Assembly (NCBI RefSeq): GCF_001295265.1 | Contig: NZ_LJOD01000007.1 | Coordinates: 162,346-226,345, forward strand | DNA from: Chryseobacterium indologenes | GTDB lineage: Bacteria > Bacteroidota > Bacteroidia > Flavobacteriales > Weeksellaceae | DNA: 64,000 nucleotides | Reading direction: 5' to 3' | In this document: piece by piece, positions 8,948-19,600 of the stretch | Layout: every line of letters begins with the position of its first letter | Numbering within the stretch: the first letter of the stretch is position 1 | Program-made: the position numbers and the translations under genes | The notes under the pieces: model-generated | Databases searched by the model: none | What the model was told of the DNA's origin: nothing | What the model saw: the letters and a program-made list of their open reading frames with translations, nothing else

Positions 8948-9133
8948 ATGAATTCAGAAGGTAATCACAAAAAGAAAGAATCTGCAAATTCAGCAGAAAC
9001 GAAAAAGCAGAATCAGGATTTTCAGAATATTCCTGCATCATCAGAAAAGACGAATCCGCCAGATATAAATAAGGAAGATGTTCAGAAGTCTTCCAAAAAT
9101 AAATCGGGAAAAACGGATAACACGGAAAAATAA
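8948..9133 (+). CDS. Small charged, disordered hypothetical protein
   Basis: A 61-residue ORF rich in Lys, Glu, Ser and Asn with no hydrophobic core, so probably disordered. It begins 13 bp after the DUF4230 gene and stops 5 bp before the operon terminator, which supports it as the last gene of this transcript. No family is recognised. Confidence 0.5.
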   Translation: MNSEGNHKKKESANSAETKKQNQDFQNIPASSEKTNPPDINKEDVQKSSKNKSGKTDNTEK

Positions 9134-9138
9134 AAATT

Positions 9139-9172
9139 AAAGGTTCTGTCTCAATGGCAGAGCCTTTTTAAT
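9139..9172 (+). terminator. Rho-independent terminator of the MazG/thioredoxin/DUF4230 operon
   Basis: The 10-bp stem AAAGGTTCTG / CAGAGCCTTT is followed by TTTTA. Confidence 0.85.
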
Positions 9173-9321
9173 TTTATAGCCAATCATCTTATTTTTATCT
9201 TCAGGGATACAGCAGACCCTACAGATCTTTATACCTGTAAAATCTATGGAAAAACTCCTATGTTTCATATGTCCGCGAATTCACTGATAAAATTCTGACA
9301 TTTATGCCTAAAAGAAAATCA

Positions 9322-9347
9322 AAAGGTTCCGCCTGAGCAGAACCTTT
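9322..9347 (-). terminator. Terminator of the leucine operon
   Basis: The stem AAAGGTTC / GAACCTTT lies 35 bp after the leuB stop on the minus strand and is followed there by TTTTGATTTT. Confidence 0.65.
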
Positions 9348-9382
9348 CTTTCTAATCTATTATTAAATATGGACTGTGGTGT

Positions 9383-10507
9383 CTATACAATTGTTGATTT
9401 TCCGATTTTGATGTTTTCAAAATTATAATAGGATTTTTCAGAATACCGGATATAATCAGCAATAAAACGTCCCACTTCCTGTGTGGAATAATGCTGTTCG
9501 GCATTGAGATCTACTGTAACATATTTGTTTTCTATGGCATGTTCTACAGCCCTTTTTAACTTGTCAGCTGCATCGTGAAGTTCAAGATGATCAAGCATCA
9601 TGGCTGTACTCAGAATAGAAGCTACAGGGTTGGCAATACCTTTGCCTTTTGCCTGGGGATAGGAACCGTGTATAGGCTCAAAAAGCGCATTCTCTTCACC
9701 AATGGAGGCAGACGGAAGAAGCCCGATGGACCCGCCGATTACACTTGCCTCATCTGAAATAATATCTCCAAACATATTCTCTGTAAGGATCACATCAAAC
9801 TGTCCGGGATTAAGGATCATCTGCATGGCCGCATTGTCTACAAACAGATAATCCAGCTTAACATCCGGATACTGAGAAGTAGTTTCCTGGCAAATCTTTC
9901 TCCAGAGTCTTGAGGTATCCAGAACGTTGGCCTTGTCAATAAGCGTAAGTTTTTTATTCCTCTTTTCCGCTTCTTTAAAAGCCATATGAACAATCGGAAT
10001 AATATCTTCACGGCTATACCTGCAGACATCATAGGCATAAGCACCTTCCGGATCGGTAAATTTTTCTCCGAAATAGATTCCGCTCACCAGCTCTCTGAAA
10101 ATCTGAATATCTGTCCCCTCAATAATTTCTCTTTTCAAAGGACTTTTTTCAATCAAGGAGGAATATGTTTTCAGGGGTCTTATATTGGCAAAAAGACCTA
10201 ATTCCTTACGGAGCTTCAGCAGCCCCTGCTCCGGTCTCACCTTCGCATCAGGATCATTATCAAAAACCGGATCCCCTATGGCTCCGAATAATACAGCGTC
10301 CGAATTTTTACAAATCTGCAAAGTTTCTTCCGGTAAAGGATCTCCCGTTTTAAAAATAGCTTCTGCCCCAATCAGTCCGTATTCTGCGTGGAATTCACAT
10401 TGGAAAACTTCACTTATGGCATCCAGTACTTTGATGCTTTCCCCAATCACTTCAGGGCCGATTCCGTCACCGGGAAGCACCGCTATTTTAAACTGTCTTT
10501 TGCTCAT
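9383..10507 (-). CDS. leuB: 3-isopropylmalate dehydrogenase
   Basis: A 374-residue cytoplasmic NAD+-dependent enzyme for the third step of leucine synthesis (3-isopropylmalate to 4-methyl-2-oxopentanoate). Seen are the N-terminal nucleotide-fold start [13 protein letters not shown], the substrate segment [10 protein letters not shown], the catalytic Lys region [24 protein letters not shown] and the metal-Asp stretch [12 protein letters not shown], then the NAD signature [18 protein letters not shown]. It is the last gene of leuACDB and its start overlaps the leuD end by 20 nt, suggesting translational coupling. Confidence 0.96.
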   Translation of the reverse strand: MSKRQFKIAVLPGDGIGPEVIGESIKVLDAISEVFQCEFHAEYGLIGAEAIFKTGDPLPEETLQICKNSDAVLFGAIGDPVFDNDPDAKVRPEQGLLKLRKELGLFANIRPLKTYSSLIEKSPLKREIIEGTDIQIFRELVSGIYFGEKFTDPEGAYAYDVCRYSREDIIPIVHMAFKEAEKRNKKLTLIDKANVLDTSRLWRKICQETTSQYPDVKLDYLFVDNAAMQMILNPGQFDVILTENMFGDIISDEASVIGGSIGLLPSASIGEENALFEPIHGSYPQAKGKGIANPVASILSTAMMLDHLELHDAADKLKRAVEHAIENKYVTVDLNAEQHYSTQEVGRFIADYIRYSEKSYYNFENIKIGKSTIV

Positions 10508-11093
10508 ACTTTTGTGTTTTTAGTTCAAATTGTTCTATCGCCTGTTTTTTGCTGATTAAAAAATCAATATCGTCATAGCCGTTAAGAAGGCATATTTTTT
10601 TATAAGGATCGAGTTCAAAGGTCTCAGTTTTCCCTTGGCAACTGATGGTTTGCTGTTCCACATCCACTGTGATTTCAGTATCAGGATTTTCTGTAATATT
10701 TTTTAAAATGTCTTTCAGGAACCCGTCAGAGACCTTTACAGGGAGAAGGCCGTTATTCAGGGCATTTCCTTTAAAAATATCGGCAAAGTAACTGGATATA
10801 ATAACTTTAAAACCGTAGTCCGTCAATGCCCATGCGGCATGTTCCCTGCTGCTTCCGCATCCGAAATTATTTCCTGCAATAAGGATTTCACCGCTGTATC
10901 CGGGATTATTCAGGACGAACTCCGGATCAGGTTCCCCTGTATTACTATTAAACCTCCAGTCCCTGAACAGATTTTCCCCAAAACCTTTCCGGTCTATGCT
11001 TTTAAGAAACCTCGCAGGAATAATCTGATCTGTATCTATATTTTCTGCCGGCAGCGGAACTGCGCGGGATTGTATTTGTTTTAATGGCTGCAT
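10488..11093 (-). CDS. leuD: 3-isopropylmalate dehydratase small subunit
   Basis: A 201-residue swivel domain of isopropylmalate isomerase, which acts with LeuC. The family markers [19 protein letters not shown] and the substrate loop [17 protein letters not shown] are intact, and length is normal. It lies 28 bp after leuC and overlaps leuB. Confidence 0.96.
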   Translation of the reverse strand: MQPLKQIQSRAVPLPAENIDTDQIIPARFLKSIDRKGFGENLFRDWRFNSNTGEPDPEFVLNNPGYSGEILIAGNNFGCGSSREHAAWALTDYGFKVIISSYFADIFKGNALNNGLLPVKVSDGFLKDILKNITENPDTEITVDVEQQTISCQGKTETFELDPYKKICLLNGYDDIDFLISKKQAIEQFELKTQKYEQKTV

Positions 11094-11121
11094 ATAGTGT
11101 TAAAAATATGTTTTTAAACCT

Positions 11122-12510
11122 TTAATTTAAACTTTCAAAAGCTGATATCTTCCCTTCAATAGCGGCTTTAGCAGCTGTAAGAGGACTGGCCAGTATCGTT
11201 CTGGCTCCCTGCCCCTGCCGGCCTTCAAAATTCCTGTTGGAAGTAGAAACACAATATTCGCCTTCCGGAATCTTATCATCATTCATAGCAAGACAAGCAG
11301 AACATCCTGGCTGACGGATCTGAAACCCTGCTTCATTAAAAATCCGGTCAAGACCTTCTTCATAAATCTGTTTTACCACCTGCTGAGACCCGGGAACAAT
11401 CAAAGCCTTAACATTGTCCGCCTTGTTCTTTCCTTTAATGTATTGTGCCGCTGACCTGAAATCTTCTATTCTTGCATTGGTACAGCTTCCGATAAATACA
11501 TAATTCACTTTAATATCTGAAACGGTCTGTCCTGCTACCAATCCCATGTAGCGGAGGGCTTTTTCCTCAGATTCATTCTGTGGAACCGGAATTATTTCGT
11601 GGACAGAAATTCCCATTCCAGGGTTAGTTCCATAAGTAATCATAGGATGAATTTCAGATGCGTCAAAGCTCAGTTCCCGGTCAAATACAGCTCCCTCATC
11701 TGTTTTTAAAGTTTTCCAGTATGCCAGATCGGTTTCCCATTCTTCCCCCTGAGGTGCAAAAGGTTTTCCCTTCACATAAGCAAAAGTTATTTCATCCGGA
11801 GCAATCATACCGCCTCTTGACCCCATTTCGATACTCATATTGCAGACGGTCATTCTTCCCTCCATAGACATTTCTTCAAATACATTCCCTGCATACTCAC
11901 AGAAATAACCTGTTCCGCCATCTGTTCCTATTTTAGAAATGATATAGAGGATCACATCTTTAGGCTGAACATTTTTATTCAATTTTCCGTTTACGGTAAT
12001 CCTCATTGATTTAGGCTTATTCAAAAGCAGGCACTGGCTGGCAAAAACCTGAGCTACCTGGCTGGTTCCTATTCCGAAAGCAATCGCTCCGAAAGCTCCG
12101 TGTGTAGACGTATGGCTGTCTCCGCATACAATACTCATTCCGGGACGGGTAATCCCCAGCTCCGGGGCAATAATGTGTACAATTCCCTGATACGGATGCC
12201 CAAGTCCGAAAAGCTCAATATTATTTTTCCTGCAGTTTTCTTCCAGCTGCTGAACCTGATTCCGGGAAAGTTCATCCCGGATCGGCAGCTCCTGATCAAG
12301 TGTCGGAACATTATGATCAGCAGTGGCTACAATCTGTTCCGGTCTGAATATTTTCAGATTTCTGGCTTCGAGCTCTGCAAAGGCCTGGGGACTTGTTACT
12401 TCGTGAATAAGATGTTTATCAATATAGATAATCTGTGGACCGTCTGGAACCGTCTCCACAACGTGGGCATCCCACACTTTGTCAAAAAGAGTTTTTTTAC
12501 TCGTATTCAT
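11122..12510 (-). CDS. leuC: 3-isopropylmalate dehydratase large subunit
   Basis: The catalytic 4Fe-4S subunit of isopropylmalate isomerase in leucine synthesis. The start is set at ATG 12510 ([18 protein letters not shown]), which gives 462 residues and aligns with usual LeuC N termini; an in-frame ATG at 12540, adjacent to the leuA stop, would add 10 residues. The three cluster Cys are visible: GSCTN (Cys343) and GCSAC (Cys403, Cys406). [13 protein letters not shown] and HEVTSPQAF are typical. It is the second gene of leuACDB. Confidence 0.95.
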   Translation of the reverse strand: MNTSKKTLFDKVWDAHVVETVPDGPQIIYIDKHLIHEVTSPQAFAELEARNLKIFRPEQIVATADHNVPTLDQELPIRDELSRNQVQQLEENCRKNNIELFGLGHPYQGIVHIIAPELGITRPGMSIVCGDSHTSTHGAFGAIAFGIGTSQVAQVFASQCLLLNKPKSMRITVNGKLNKNVQPKDVILYIISKIGTDGGTGYFCEYAGNVFEEMSMEGRMTVCNMSIEMGSRGGMIAPDEITFAYVKGKPFAPQGEEWETDLAYWKTLKTDEGAVFDRELSFDASEIHPMITYGTNPGMGISVHEIIPVPQNESEEKALRYMGLVAGQTVSDIKVNYVFIGSCTNARIEDFRSAAQYIKGKNKADNVKALIVPGSQQVVKQIYEEGLDRIFNEAGFQIRQPGCSACLAMNDDKIPEGEYCVSTSNRNFEGRQGQGARTILASPLTAAKAAIEGKISAFESLN

Positions 12511-12540
12511 TGCTATTCTGTCGTGATTATTCATCTTCAT

Positions 12541-13704
12541 CTATCCTATTTTCCTGCTGAAAGTTTCCATCATCAGGTACAGGTCGTCATTTTTTACTTC
12601 TTTTTTTATATCGGCTATTTTTAAAAATTCCTGATACAGAAAATCAAGTTCATTTTTGGTTATATCATATCCGATATGTTTGAAACGGTACGCTAACGCT
12701 GAACGCCCGCTCCTTGCTGTAAGGACAATAGAAGATGCGTTCACTCCTACTTCCTCAGGATCAATAATTTCATAGGTTTCCCTGTTTTTGATAACACCAT
12801 CCTGATGAATCCCGGAACTGTGGGCAAATGCGTTGGCTCCTACAATCGCTTTATTAGGCTGCACCGGCATTCCCATCAGATCTGAGACCATTAGGCTCAT
12901 CTCATTAAGCATCCTGGAATTTACATCGGTATGCAGGTTTAAATGTTTATGCTGCTTCAGGATCATTACCACTTCTTCCAGAGCCGTATTTCCTGCTCTT
13001 TCTCCCAATCCGTTAATGGTGCATTCAATCTGACGGGCCCCATTGGCCGCTCCTGCAATGGAATTAGCTGTAGCCAGCCCCAGATCATTATGGCAATGGC
13101 AGGATAAAACAGCTTTTTCGATACCTTTTACATTTTCTTTCAGGTACCTTATTTTCTGACCGTATTCCTCAGGAAGACAATATCCTGTGGTATCCGGAAT
13201 ATTAAGAACCGTAGCCCCTGCTTTAATAACTTCCTCACAAACCTTTGCCAGATAGACATTATCCGTTCTTCCGGCATCCTCTGCATAAAATTCGATATCT
13301 TCCACGTAATTTTTAGCATATTTTACAGCCTCAACAGCTCTTTCAAGAATATCCTCCCTGGTTGAGTTGAATTTATATCTGATATGAGAATCAGAAGTGC
13401 CAATTCCGGTGTGGATACGTGGCCTCTTTGCATATTTTAAAGCTTCTGCAGCAGTATCAATATCTTTTCTGTTGGCTCTTGTCAGTCCGCACACTTTAGC
13501 ATTCCGTATCAATTTTGAAATTTCTGAAACTGATTCAAAATCCCCGGGGCTTGAAATCGGGAAACCAGCTTCTATTACATCAATCCCTAGTTCATCAAGG
13601 CTTTCGGCGATAATCAGCTTTTGCCGGGTATTCAGCTTACATCCGGGAACCTGCTCTCCATCTCTTAATGTGGTGTCAAAAATTTCAATTTTTTCAGAAC
13701 TCAT
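12541..13704 (-). CDS. leuA: 2-isopropylmalate synthase, short form lacking the regulatory domain
   Basis: A 387-residue enzyme that condenses acetyl-CoA with 2-oxoisovalerate. The catalytic TIM barrel is complete: [12 protein letters not shown], the metal site [21 protein letters not shown] and [10 protein letters not shown]. It stops where most LeuA proteins (about 510 residues) carry the C-terminal leucine-binding allosteric domain, so direct leucine feedback through that domain is not expected; short LeuA proteins are known in Bacteroidota. It is the first gene of the operon, with a -7 box 26 bp upstream. A citramalate or homocitrate synthase is less likely given leuCDB next to it. Confidence 0.93.
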   Translation of the reverse strand: MSSEKIEIFDTTLRDGEQVPGCKLNTRQKLIIAESLDELGIDVIEAGFPISSPGDFESVSEISKLIRNAKVCGLTRANRKDIDTAAEALKYAKRPRIHTGIGTSDSHIRYKFNSTREDILERAVEAVKYAKNYVEDIEFYAEDAGRTDNVYLAKVCEEVIKAGATVLNIPDTTGYCLPEEYGQKIRYLKENVKGIEKAVLSCHCHNDLGLATANSIAGAANGARQIECTINGLGERAGNTALEEVVMILKQHKHLNLHTDVNSRMLNEMSLMVSDLMGMPVQPNKAIVGANAFAHSSGIHQDGVIKNRETYEIIDPEEVGVNASSIVLTARSGRSALAYRFKHIGYDITKNELDFLYQEFLKIADIKKEVKNDDLYLMMETFSRKIG

Positions 13705-13730
13705 AATTAATATTTTACTTAATTTTGATT

Positions 13731-13738
13731 CAAAACTA
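13731..13738 (-). promoter_or_regulatory. -7 promoter element of the leucine operon
   Basis: On the minus strand TAGTTTTG fits TAnnTTTG and ends 26 nt before the leuA ATG. No leader peptide or attenuator fits in this short leader. Confidence 0.55.
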
Positions 13739-13850
13739 CAGCTTACAATATTTTTTTATTTTCAATAATTCTGAAAATTACAATATCCAACAGCCGGCAA
13801 AATAACCGTATTTTATTAAAAACCAAGTAATTACAATTCATTAATTTACA

Positions 13851-15395
13851 ATGGCAGAATTGCAGAAAGATTTTTTGTTCGTCCTTGTCAAGTCTTTGAC
13901 TACATCAGAAAAACGACAGTTCAAACTTTATGTGAACCGTCTCGGAATAAATACAGATGCAAAATTTCTGCTGCTGTTTTCAGAAATGGATAAAATGAAA
14001 GAATATGATGAAAATATTGTTATTGAGAAAAAGATATCCACCAAACAGCAATTATCCAATCTTAAGGCCCATTTATACAAGCAGATCTTAGTCAGCCTGC
14101 GGATGAATCCCAGTCATCAGAATTACAGGATCCAGCTTCGTGAGCAGCTGGATTTCGCCAATATTCTATATCAGAAAGGACTTTATAAACAGGCTTTAAA
14201 AATATTGGATAAAACGAAGCAAACAGCTTTGGAACTGGATGAAAAAAGTATCGCTTCTGAAATTATTGACCTTGAAAAGGTAATTGAATCACAATTCATT
14301 ACAAGAAGTATTGAAGGCCGCGCGGATGAACTGATCAGACAATCCCGCGAAGTAAGCAGACAAAATCATTACGCTACAGAACTCTCCAATCTTTCATTAA
14401 AACTGTACAGCGAAATGCTTACCCATGGCTATGCAAAAAATGATAAGGACCGGGAAGAAATACTGGAAATCTTCAATGCACAGATCCAAAATATCAATCC
14501 GGACCAGCTGAACTTCACAGAAAAACTATGGTATTTTAAAGCTCATGTCTGGAAAAACCAACTGTTACAGGAATATAAATATACCCTGAAATACGCCTAC
14601 CAGTGGGTTGATCTGTTTCATAAAAAACCGGAAATGATCTTCAGCCATCCTGTATGGTACATAAAAGGAAATACCTATCTCCTGAAAATCCTGTTCTTAT
14701 ATGGAAACATTGATATCCTGGAAGAACATTTTGAAAATTTCAATACCACAGTGAATGCTGAAAACTTTGCTCAGAATGAGAACCTCCAGTCACTGATCTT
14801 TCTGACTCATTATAATACCCTCATGAACATTCATTTTGTAAAAGGTGAGTTTTTTGCAGGCACAAAGCTGATTCCGGAAATTGAACTGAAAATGGAACGC
14901 ATGAAAGAAAAGATTGATGAACACCATTTCATGATTCTTTATCTGAAAATGGCAGCGATGTTTTTCGGAAGCAAAATGTATGACCAATCCATTGAATATT
15001 CCATGAAAGTGGTAGAATGCCGCGGAAATGTACAGGAAGACCTTCTCTTTCATACAAGAATCCTCATTCTGATGGCCAAACATGAATCAGGGAATGATGA
15101 AGACTATGACGAGTTTATTACTTCTACATTAAAGTTTACCCGGAAAATGAAAAAGCCTGAAGAGTTCCATTATGAAAGCATCCGTTTTTTTAAAGAGCTT
15201 AATGGTCTGGTTTTAAACAAACAGCAGGAAGCATTTAAAGCATTTGATGAAAAACTGGAAATCTTTTCCCAAAATGAATATTACAGAAGATCTCTTCTTT
15301 ATATCGACATTCATGGCTGGGTAAAATCTAAGGTGAAAAATGTAGATGTGATTGAAATCATCAAGCAGAAAGTAAAATATAAAAGAAAAAGTTAG
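13851..15395 (+). CDS. Conserved alpha-helical (TPR-like) hypothetical protein
   Basis: A 514-residue cytoplasmic protein, almost wholly alpha-helical by composition, with repeated helix pairs resembling TPRs (for example DFANILYQKGLYKQALKIL, residues about 98-116, and KMYDQSIEYSMKVVEC). There is no signal peptide and no catalytic motif. It looks like the long helical hypothetical proteins common in Flavobacteriia, for which I know no function. It is divergent from leuA and stands alone. Confidence 0.75.
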   Translation: MAELQKDFLFVLVKSLTTSEKRQFKLYVNRLGINTDAKFLLLFSEMDKMKEYDENIVIEKKISTKQQLSNLKAHLYKQILVSLRMNPSHQNYRIQLREQLDFANILYQKGLYKQALKILDKTKQTALELDEKSIASEIIDLEKVIESQFITRSIEGRADELIRQSREVSRQNHYATELSNLSLKLYSEMLTHGYAKNDKDREEILEIFNAQIQNINPDQLNFTEKLWYFKAHVWKNQLLQEYKYTLKYAYQWVDLFHKKPEMIFSHPVWYIKGNTYLLKILFLYGNIDILEEHFENFNTTVNAENFAQNENLQSLIFLTHYNTLMNIHFVKGEFFAGTKLIPEIELKMERMKEKIDEHHFMILYLKMAAMFFGSKMYDQSIEYSMKVVECRGNVQEDLLFHTRILILMAKHESGNDEDYDEFITSTLKFTRKMKKPEEFHYESIRFFKELNGLVLNKQQEAFKAFDEKLEIFSQNEYYRRSLLYIDIHGWVKSKVKNVDVIEIIKQKVKYKRKS

Positions 15396-15580
15396 CTGTT
15401 TATAATCTGTTTTCCACAAATCCTATTGATTACAAATATCTTATAACATTTTTAATCTTCACTGATTGAACTGCTGACATGAGCTAAAAAATTTCCGTTA
15501 TAGATCTCAGAGCGCACAATGCAGGTCTATATTGAAAGTCTCCATATATAAAAAGTTTATTTTTGTTTGATTTCTGATGT

Positions 15581-15646
15581 TTTAGAGAAGAAATACGGCT
15601 CAATATACAAAGCGGCGTACTTCATGCTTTTTACTTCTTCTCTAAA
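15581..15646. repeat. 12-bp perfect inverted repeat around a GC-richer core
   Basis: TTTAGAGAAGAA (15581-15592) is mirrored by TTCTTCTCTAAA (15635-15646) over a 42-nt spacer. It lies about 140 bp before the thrS -7 box and has no adjacent T-tract. Confidence 0.6.
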
Positions 15647-15784
15647 CAAGGAATTTGAATAATTTTTCCATGAAAATCTACTTATAAAACTCAATGATAT
15701 CAAAAGCACAAATATCTTTTCTATTTTTTATATTAAATCTCATTCTAAATAGATGCTCATATAGTATATTATCTAAAAAATGCG

Positions 15785-15792
15785 TATTTTTG
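15785..15792 (+). promoter_or_regulatory. -7 promoter element of thrS-infC
   Basis: TATTTTTG lies 24 bp before the thrS ATG and fits TAnnTTTG. Confidence 0.55.
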
Positions 15793-15816
15793 CATCTTAA
15801 AATTTCTTAGTAAACA

Positions 15817-17736
15817 ATGATAAAAATTACACTTCCAGACAATAGCGTCAAAGAATTCGAAGGAGAAGTTACTCCTTTAGATGTGGCAAAATCTATCAGC
15901 GAGGGATTGGCTAGAAATACCATTTCCGCAGTTGTAAACGGTAAACAAGTAGAAACCACCACACCTATAACGACGGATTCAACGGTACAGCTGCTTACCT
16001 GGAATGATGATCTTGGAAAGAAAGCGTTCTGGCATTCTTCTGCCCACCTTCTGGCACAGGCAATCCTTGAGTTTTATCCTAATGCTAAGCTGACCATTGG
16101 TCCCGCTATTGAAAGCGGATTCTATTATGACGTAGACTTCGGAGACGAAAGCTTATCTGAAAAAGACTTTGAGAAGATTGAAAAGAAAGTATTGGAAAAT
16201 GCTAAAAAAGGTTCAACATTCTCATTATACCCTGTTTCTAAAGAAGAAGCATTGAAGGTGTATGCAGATAATCCTTATAAAGTAGAACTGATCTCTAATC
16301 TTAATGACGGAGAGATCACTTTTGTAACTCATGATGATTTCACGGATTTATGCCGTGGCGGCCATATTCCTAACACCAGTATCGTAAAAGCAGTTAAGAT
16401 TTTAAATGCTGCCGGAGCTTACTGGAGAGGAAATGAGAAAAACCCTCAGCTGACAAGAGTTTACGGTATTTCTTTCCCTAAACAGAAAGATCTTACTGAA
16501 TATCTTGAAAGACTGGAGGAAGCCAAAAGAAGAGACCACAGAAAACTAGGTAAAGAGCTTGGAATTTTTGCATTTTCTGAGAAAGTAGGTGCCGGGCTTC
16601 CGTTATGGCTTCCAAAAGGAACCGCTTTGAGAAGAAAACTTGAAAATTTCCTTTCTGCAGCTCAGAAAAAAGGTGGTTATGAATTCGTAATGTCTCCTCA
16701 TATCGGGGCAAAAGAATTATATGTAACTTCCGGACACTGGGATAAATACGGAGCAGACAGCTTCCAGCCGATCAAAACTCCGAATGAAGGAGAAGAATTC
16801 ATGCTGAAGCCAATGAACTGCCCTCACCACTGCGAAATCTATAAAACTTCGCAATGGAGCTACAGGGATCTTCCGAAAAGATATGCCGAATTTGGTACTG
16901 TTTACAGATATGAGCAAAGCGGAGAGCTTCACGGGCTGACAAGAGTTCGTGGTTTTACTCAGGATGATGCCCACCTTTTCTGTACTCCGGATCAGCTTTT
17001 AGGTGAATTTGAAGCGGTAATTGATCTTGTTCTTTATGTGTTCAGGTCTTTAGGTTTTGAAGACTTTGTGACCCAGGTATCTTTAAGAGATCCTGATAAC
17101 AGAGAAAAATATATCGGTTCTGATGAGAACTGGGAAAAAGCAGAAAATGCCATCATTACAGCTGCTAAAAACAAAAACCTTAAAACGGTAATAGAATACG
17201 GTGAAGCTGCATTCTACGGACCAAAACTGGATTTCATGGTGAAAGACGCTTTAGGAAGAAGATGGCAGCTTGGAACCATCCAGGTTGACTACAATTTACC
17301 GGAAAGGTTTGATCTTCACTACATCGGAAACGATAATGAAAAGCACAGACCGGTCATGATCCACAGAGCTCCTTTTGGTTCTATGGAACGTTTTATCGCC
17401 ATCCTTTTGGAGAATACTGCAGGAGATTTCCCTTTATGGCTGAGCCCTGATCAGTTTATAATTCTTCCGATCAGTGAAAAATATGTAGATTATGCAAAAA
17501 AAGTTTCACAATTTTTGGAAAATCACGATATTAGCGGTCAGATTGACGACAGAAATGAGAAGACAGGGAAAAAGATCCGTGATGCTGAATTGAACAAGAT
17601 TCCATTCATGCTTGTAGTAGGTGAAAATGAAGAAAAAGACGGCACAATTTCTGTAAGAAGACGCGGCGAAGGAGACCTTGGAGTAATGAATATGGAAGAT
17701 TTTGTTTCTTACTTCAAAAAGGAATCAGCCATCTAA
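15817..17736 (+). CDS. thrS: Threonyl-tRNA synthetase
   Basis: A 639-residue class II synthetase charging tRNA-Thr. Domains in order: TGS (about 1-62), the editing domain with HSSAH (His73, His77) and DLCRGGH, the catalytic core with the zinc Cys335 in [11 protein letters not shown], motif 2 around [18 protein letters not shown] and motif 3 [11 protein letters not shown] (from 516), then the anticodon-binding domain. Full length, editing residues intact. infC follows about 90 bp downstream in the usual thrS-infC order. Confidence 0.97.
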   Translation: MIKITLPDNSVKEFEGEVTPLDVAKSISEGLARNTISAVVNGKQVETTTPITTDSTVQLLTWNDDLGKKAFWHSSAHLLAQAILEFYPNAKLTIGPAIESGFYYDVDFGDESLSEKDFEKIEKKVLENAKKGSTFSLYPVSKEEALKVYADNPYKVELISNLNDGEITFVTHDDFTDLCRGGHIPNTSIVKAVKILNAAGAYWRGNEKNPQLTRVYGISFPKQKDLTEYLERLEEAKRRDHRKLGKELGIFAFSEKVGAGLPLWLPKGTALRRKLENFLSAAQKKGGYEFVMSPHIGAKELYVTSGHWDKYGADSFQPIKTPNEGEEFMLKPMNCPHHCEIYKTSQWSYRDLPKRYAEFGTVYRYEQSGELHGLTRVRGFTQDDAHLFCTPDQLLGEFEAVIDLVLYVFRSLGFEDFVTQVSLRDPDNREKYIGSDENWEKAENAIITAAKNKNLKTVIEYGEAAFYGPKLDFMVKDALGRRWQLGTIQVDYNLPERFDLHYIGNDNEKHRPVMIHRAPFGSMERFIAILLENTAGDFPLWLSPDQFIILPISEKYVDYAKKVSQFLENHDISGQIDDRNEKTGKKIRDAELNKIPFMLVVGENEEKDGTISVRRRGEGDLGVMNMEDFVSYFKKESAI

Positions 17737-17827
17737 GTTAAAATTAAAGTATCGGGAGATTAATCATTACTGAGTCTCTCAATCTTTATGATATAAAATA
17801 GCAATTAACCAATAAAATTATAATACA

Positions 17828-18388
17828 ATAGCACAAAGATTTAACAACAGGGGCCCACAGAGACGTCCGGTACAGGAGGACGCACACTTGATCAACGATA
17901 AAATTCGTGTGAGAGAGCTTCGTTTGGTGGGCGATAACGTAGAGCCGGGAGTTTATCCAATTGATAAAGCAAGACAGCTTGCCACAGAGCAGGAGCTTGA
18001 TCTGGTAGTAATCTCCGATAAGGCTGAGCCTTTTATTGCAAGAATATTAGACTATAAAAAGTTTTTATACGAGCAAAAGAAAAAGCAGAAGGAACTTAAG
18101 GCCAAGCAGGTAAAAGTGGTAGTAAAAGAGATCCGTTTCGGACCTCAGACTGATGACCACGATTATGAATTCAAGAAAAAGCATGCTGAAAAATTCCTTG
18201 AAGAAGGTTCAAAATTAAAGACCTACGTATTTTTTAAAGGACGTTCGATTATCTTTAAAGACCAGGGAGAAATCTTACTTCTGAAACTTGCTCAGGAACT
18301 GGAGCACGTTGGCAAAGTAGACCAGCTTCCAAAGCTTGAAGGAAAAAGAATGATCATGATGATGAGTCCTAAAAAACCAGCTAAGTAA
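17828..18388 (+). CDS. infC: Translation initiation factor IF-3, with probable non-canonical start codon
   Basis: IF-3 binds the 30S subunit and proofreads start-codon choice. The C-terminal domain ([30 protein letters not shown]) and N-terminal domain ([36 protein letters not shown]) are complete. The first standard start is TTG 17888, which would cut directly into the N domain. The frame is open upstream and encodes [13 protein letters not shown], a basic tail like that of other Bacteroidota IF-3 proteins. No ATG, GTG or TTG lies in that stretch before the TAA at 17813; the best start is ATA 17828, giving 186 residues. infC in E. coli also uses a rare start (AUU) for autoregulation. Start choice is inference; 17888 is the conservative alternative. 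Confidence 0.88.
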   Translation: MAQRFNNRGPQRRPVQEDAHLINDKIRVRELRLVGDNVEPGVYPIDKARQLATEQELDLVVISDKAEPFIARILDYKKFLYEQKKKQKELKAKQVKVVVKEIRFGPQTDDHDYEFKKKHAEKFLEEGSKLKTYVFFKGRSIIFKDQGEILLLKLAQELEHVGKVDQLPKLEGKRMIMMMSPKKPAK

Positions 18389-18395
18389 ATATAAA

Positions 18396-18428
18396 AAAGC
18401 TATCTCAAACGAGGTAGCTTTCTTTTTT
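18396..18428 (+). terminator. Rho-independent terminator after infC
   Basis: The 11-bp stem AAAGCTATCTC / GAGGTAGCTTT with loop AAAC is followed by a T-run. It separates infC from the ribosomal protein genes 3 kb downstream. Confidence 0.85.
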
Positions 18429-18571
18429 CCGTTTATTTGACTGAAATGTAGATATTATATCACCTTACTTGAAGCAGACTAAACTTTCCATACGGCTTGA
18501 AGGCTGATTTTGCTTTATTACATTAACCTTAAATATTATCCTATATCAATATTCTGTGAAAAAATTAGCCC

Positions 18572-18579
18572 TACATTTG
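18572..18579 (+). promoter_or_regulatory. -7 promoter element of the alpha/beta-hydrolase gene
   Basis: TACATTTG fits TAnnTTTG and lies 59 bp before ATG 18639. Confidence 0.5.
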
Positions 18580-18638
18580 CTATACTCTCAATACGCCAGA
18601 ATATTTACCATACTATTAATAACTAAAAAAGCAGAACA

Positions 18639-19463
18639 ATGAGCACATTTCAATTAAAAGACGGAACAGAGATCTATTACAAAGACTGGGGAAAAGGACA
18701 GCCTGTATTCTTTCATCACGGATGGCCTTTATCAGGAGACGACTGGGACACACAGATGTTTTTCTTCCTGGAAAAAGGGTTTCGTGTAATTGCCCATGAC
18801 CGTAGAGGTCACGGCAGGTCCAGCCAGGTAGAAACAGGGCATGATATGGATACTTACGCATCAGATGTAGCAGAACTTACGGAATTTCTGGATCTGAAGG
18901 ATGCTATTCATGTCGGGCATTCTACAGGAGGTGGAGAAGCCATCCGGTACGCAGCAAAATACGGAGGAAACGGAAGAGTTTCAAAAGTAGTATTAATCAG
19001 TGCCGTACCTCCTATCATGGTACAAAGTGAAAGTAATCCTGAAGGAACACCAATCTCGGTATTCGATGATATCCGCTATAATACCGCTAACAACAGGTCT
19101 CAATTTTATATTGACATTACGCTTCCTTTCTATGGATTTAACAGAGAAGGAGCCAACGTATCGGAAGGAATCCGCAGAAACTGGTGGAGACAGGGAATGA
19201 TGGGGTCTATAAAGGCGCATTATGACTGTGTTAAAGTATTTTCTGAAACAGATTTTACAGAAGATCTTAAAAGTGTTGATTTTCCTGTACTGGTAATGCA
19301 TGGTGAAGATGACCAGATTGTTCCTTATAAGGATTCAGCGGTTAAATCTGCACAGCTTCTTAAAAATGGAAAGCTAATAACTTATCCTGGCTTCCCCCAC
19401 GGTATGCCAACCACAGAAGCAGAGACAATTAATAAAGATCTGCTGGAATTTTTCAATTCATAG
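18639..19463 (+). CDS. Alpha/beta hydrolase of the arylesterase / non-haem chloroperoxidase family
   Basis: A 274-residue cytoplasmic alpha/beta-hydrolase. The catalytic triad is readable: nucleophile Ser95 in GHSTGGGE, acid Asp225 in HGEDDQIVP and His254 in FPHGMP; HHGWPLSGDDWD forms the oxyanion region. The GHSTGGG elbow and the overall pattern are typical of cofactor-free chloroperoxidase/arylesterase enzymes, which hydrolyse esters and can make peracids. It is monocistronic between promoter and terminator, lying in a two-gene interruption between infC and rpmI. Confidence 0.88.
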   Translation: MSTFQLKDGTEIYYKDWGKGQPVFFHHGWPLSGDDWDTQMFFFLEKGFRVIAHDRRGHGRSSQVETGHDMDTYASDVAELTEFLDLKDAIHVGHSTGGGEAIRYAAKYGGNGRVSKVVLISAVPPIMVQSESNPEGTPISVFDDIRYNTANNRSQFYIDITLPFYGFNREGANVSEGIRRNWWRQGMMGSIKAHYDCVKVFSETDFTEDLKSVDFPVLVMHGEDDQIVPYKDSAVKSAQLLKNGKLITYPGFPHGMPTTEAETINKDLLEFFNS

Positions 19464-19486
19464 ATTTCAGCTCATAAAAAAATCCC

Positions 19487-19520
19487 ACTGCAGGCATTCC
19501 GTCTGCAGTTTTTCTTTTTT
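19487..19520 (+). terminator. Rho-independent terminator after the alpha/beta-hydrolase gene
   Basis: The 7-bp stem ACTGCAG / CTGCAGT is followed by a T-rich run. Confidence 0.75.
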
Positions 19521-19600
19521 AGGAGGCAGTTTTTTTGTTATTTTGCAACCGGAATTCCTGAAAGGTTTGGGAAACTCTGCGCTAAAAAACTGACACATTC

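Larger units (their letters stand above)
15396..15816 (+). other. Intergenic region upstream of thrS
   Basis: A 420-bp gap without a supportable gene. It contains the perfect inverted repeat at 15581-15646 and, near its right end, the thrS -7 box; the rest is AT-rich and unremarkable. Confidence 0.5.

Noticed and set aside
9575..12624. Several plus-strand ORFs opposite the leucine operon
   Set aside because: They lie inside the clear leuBDCA genes on the other strand and have no domain, signal or promoter; they mirror the codon bias of the real genes.
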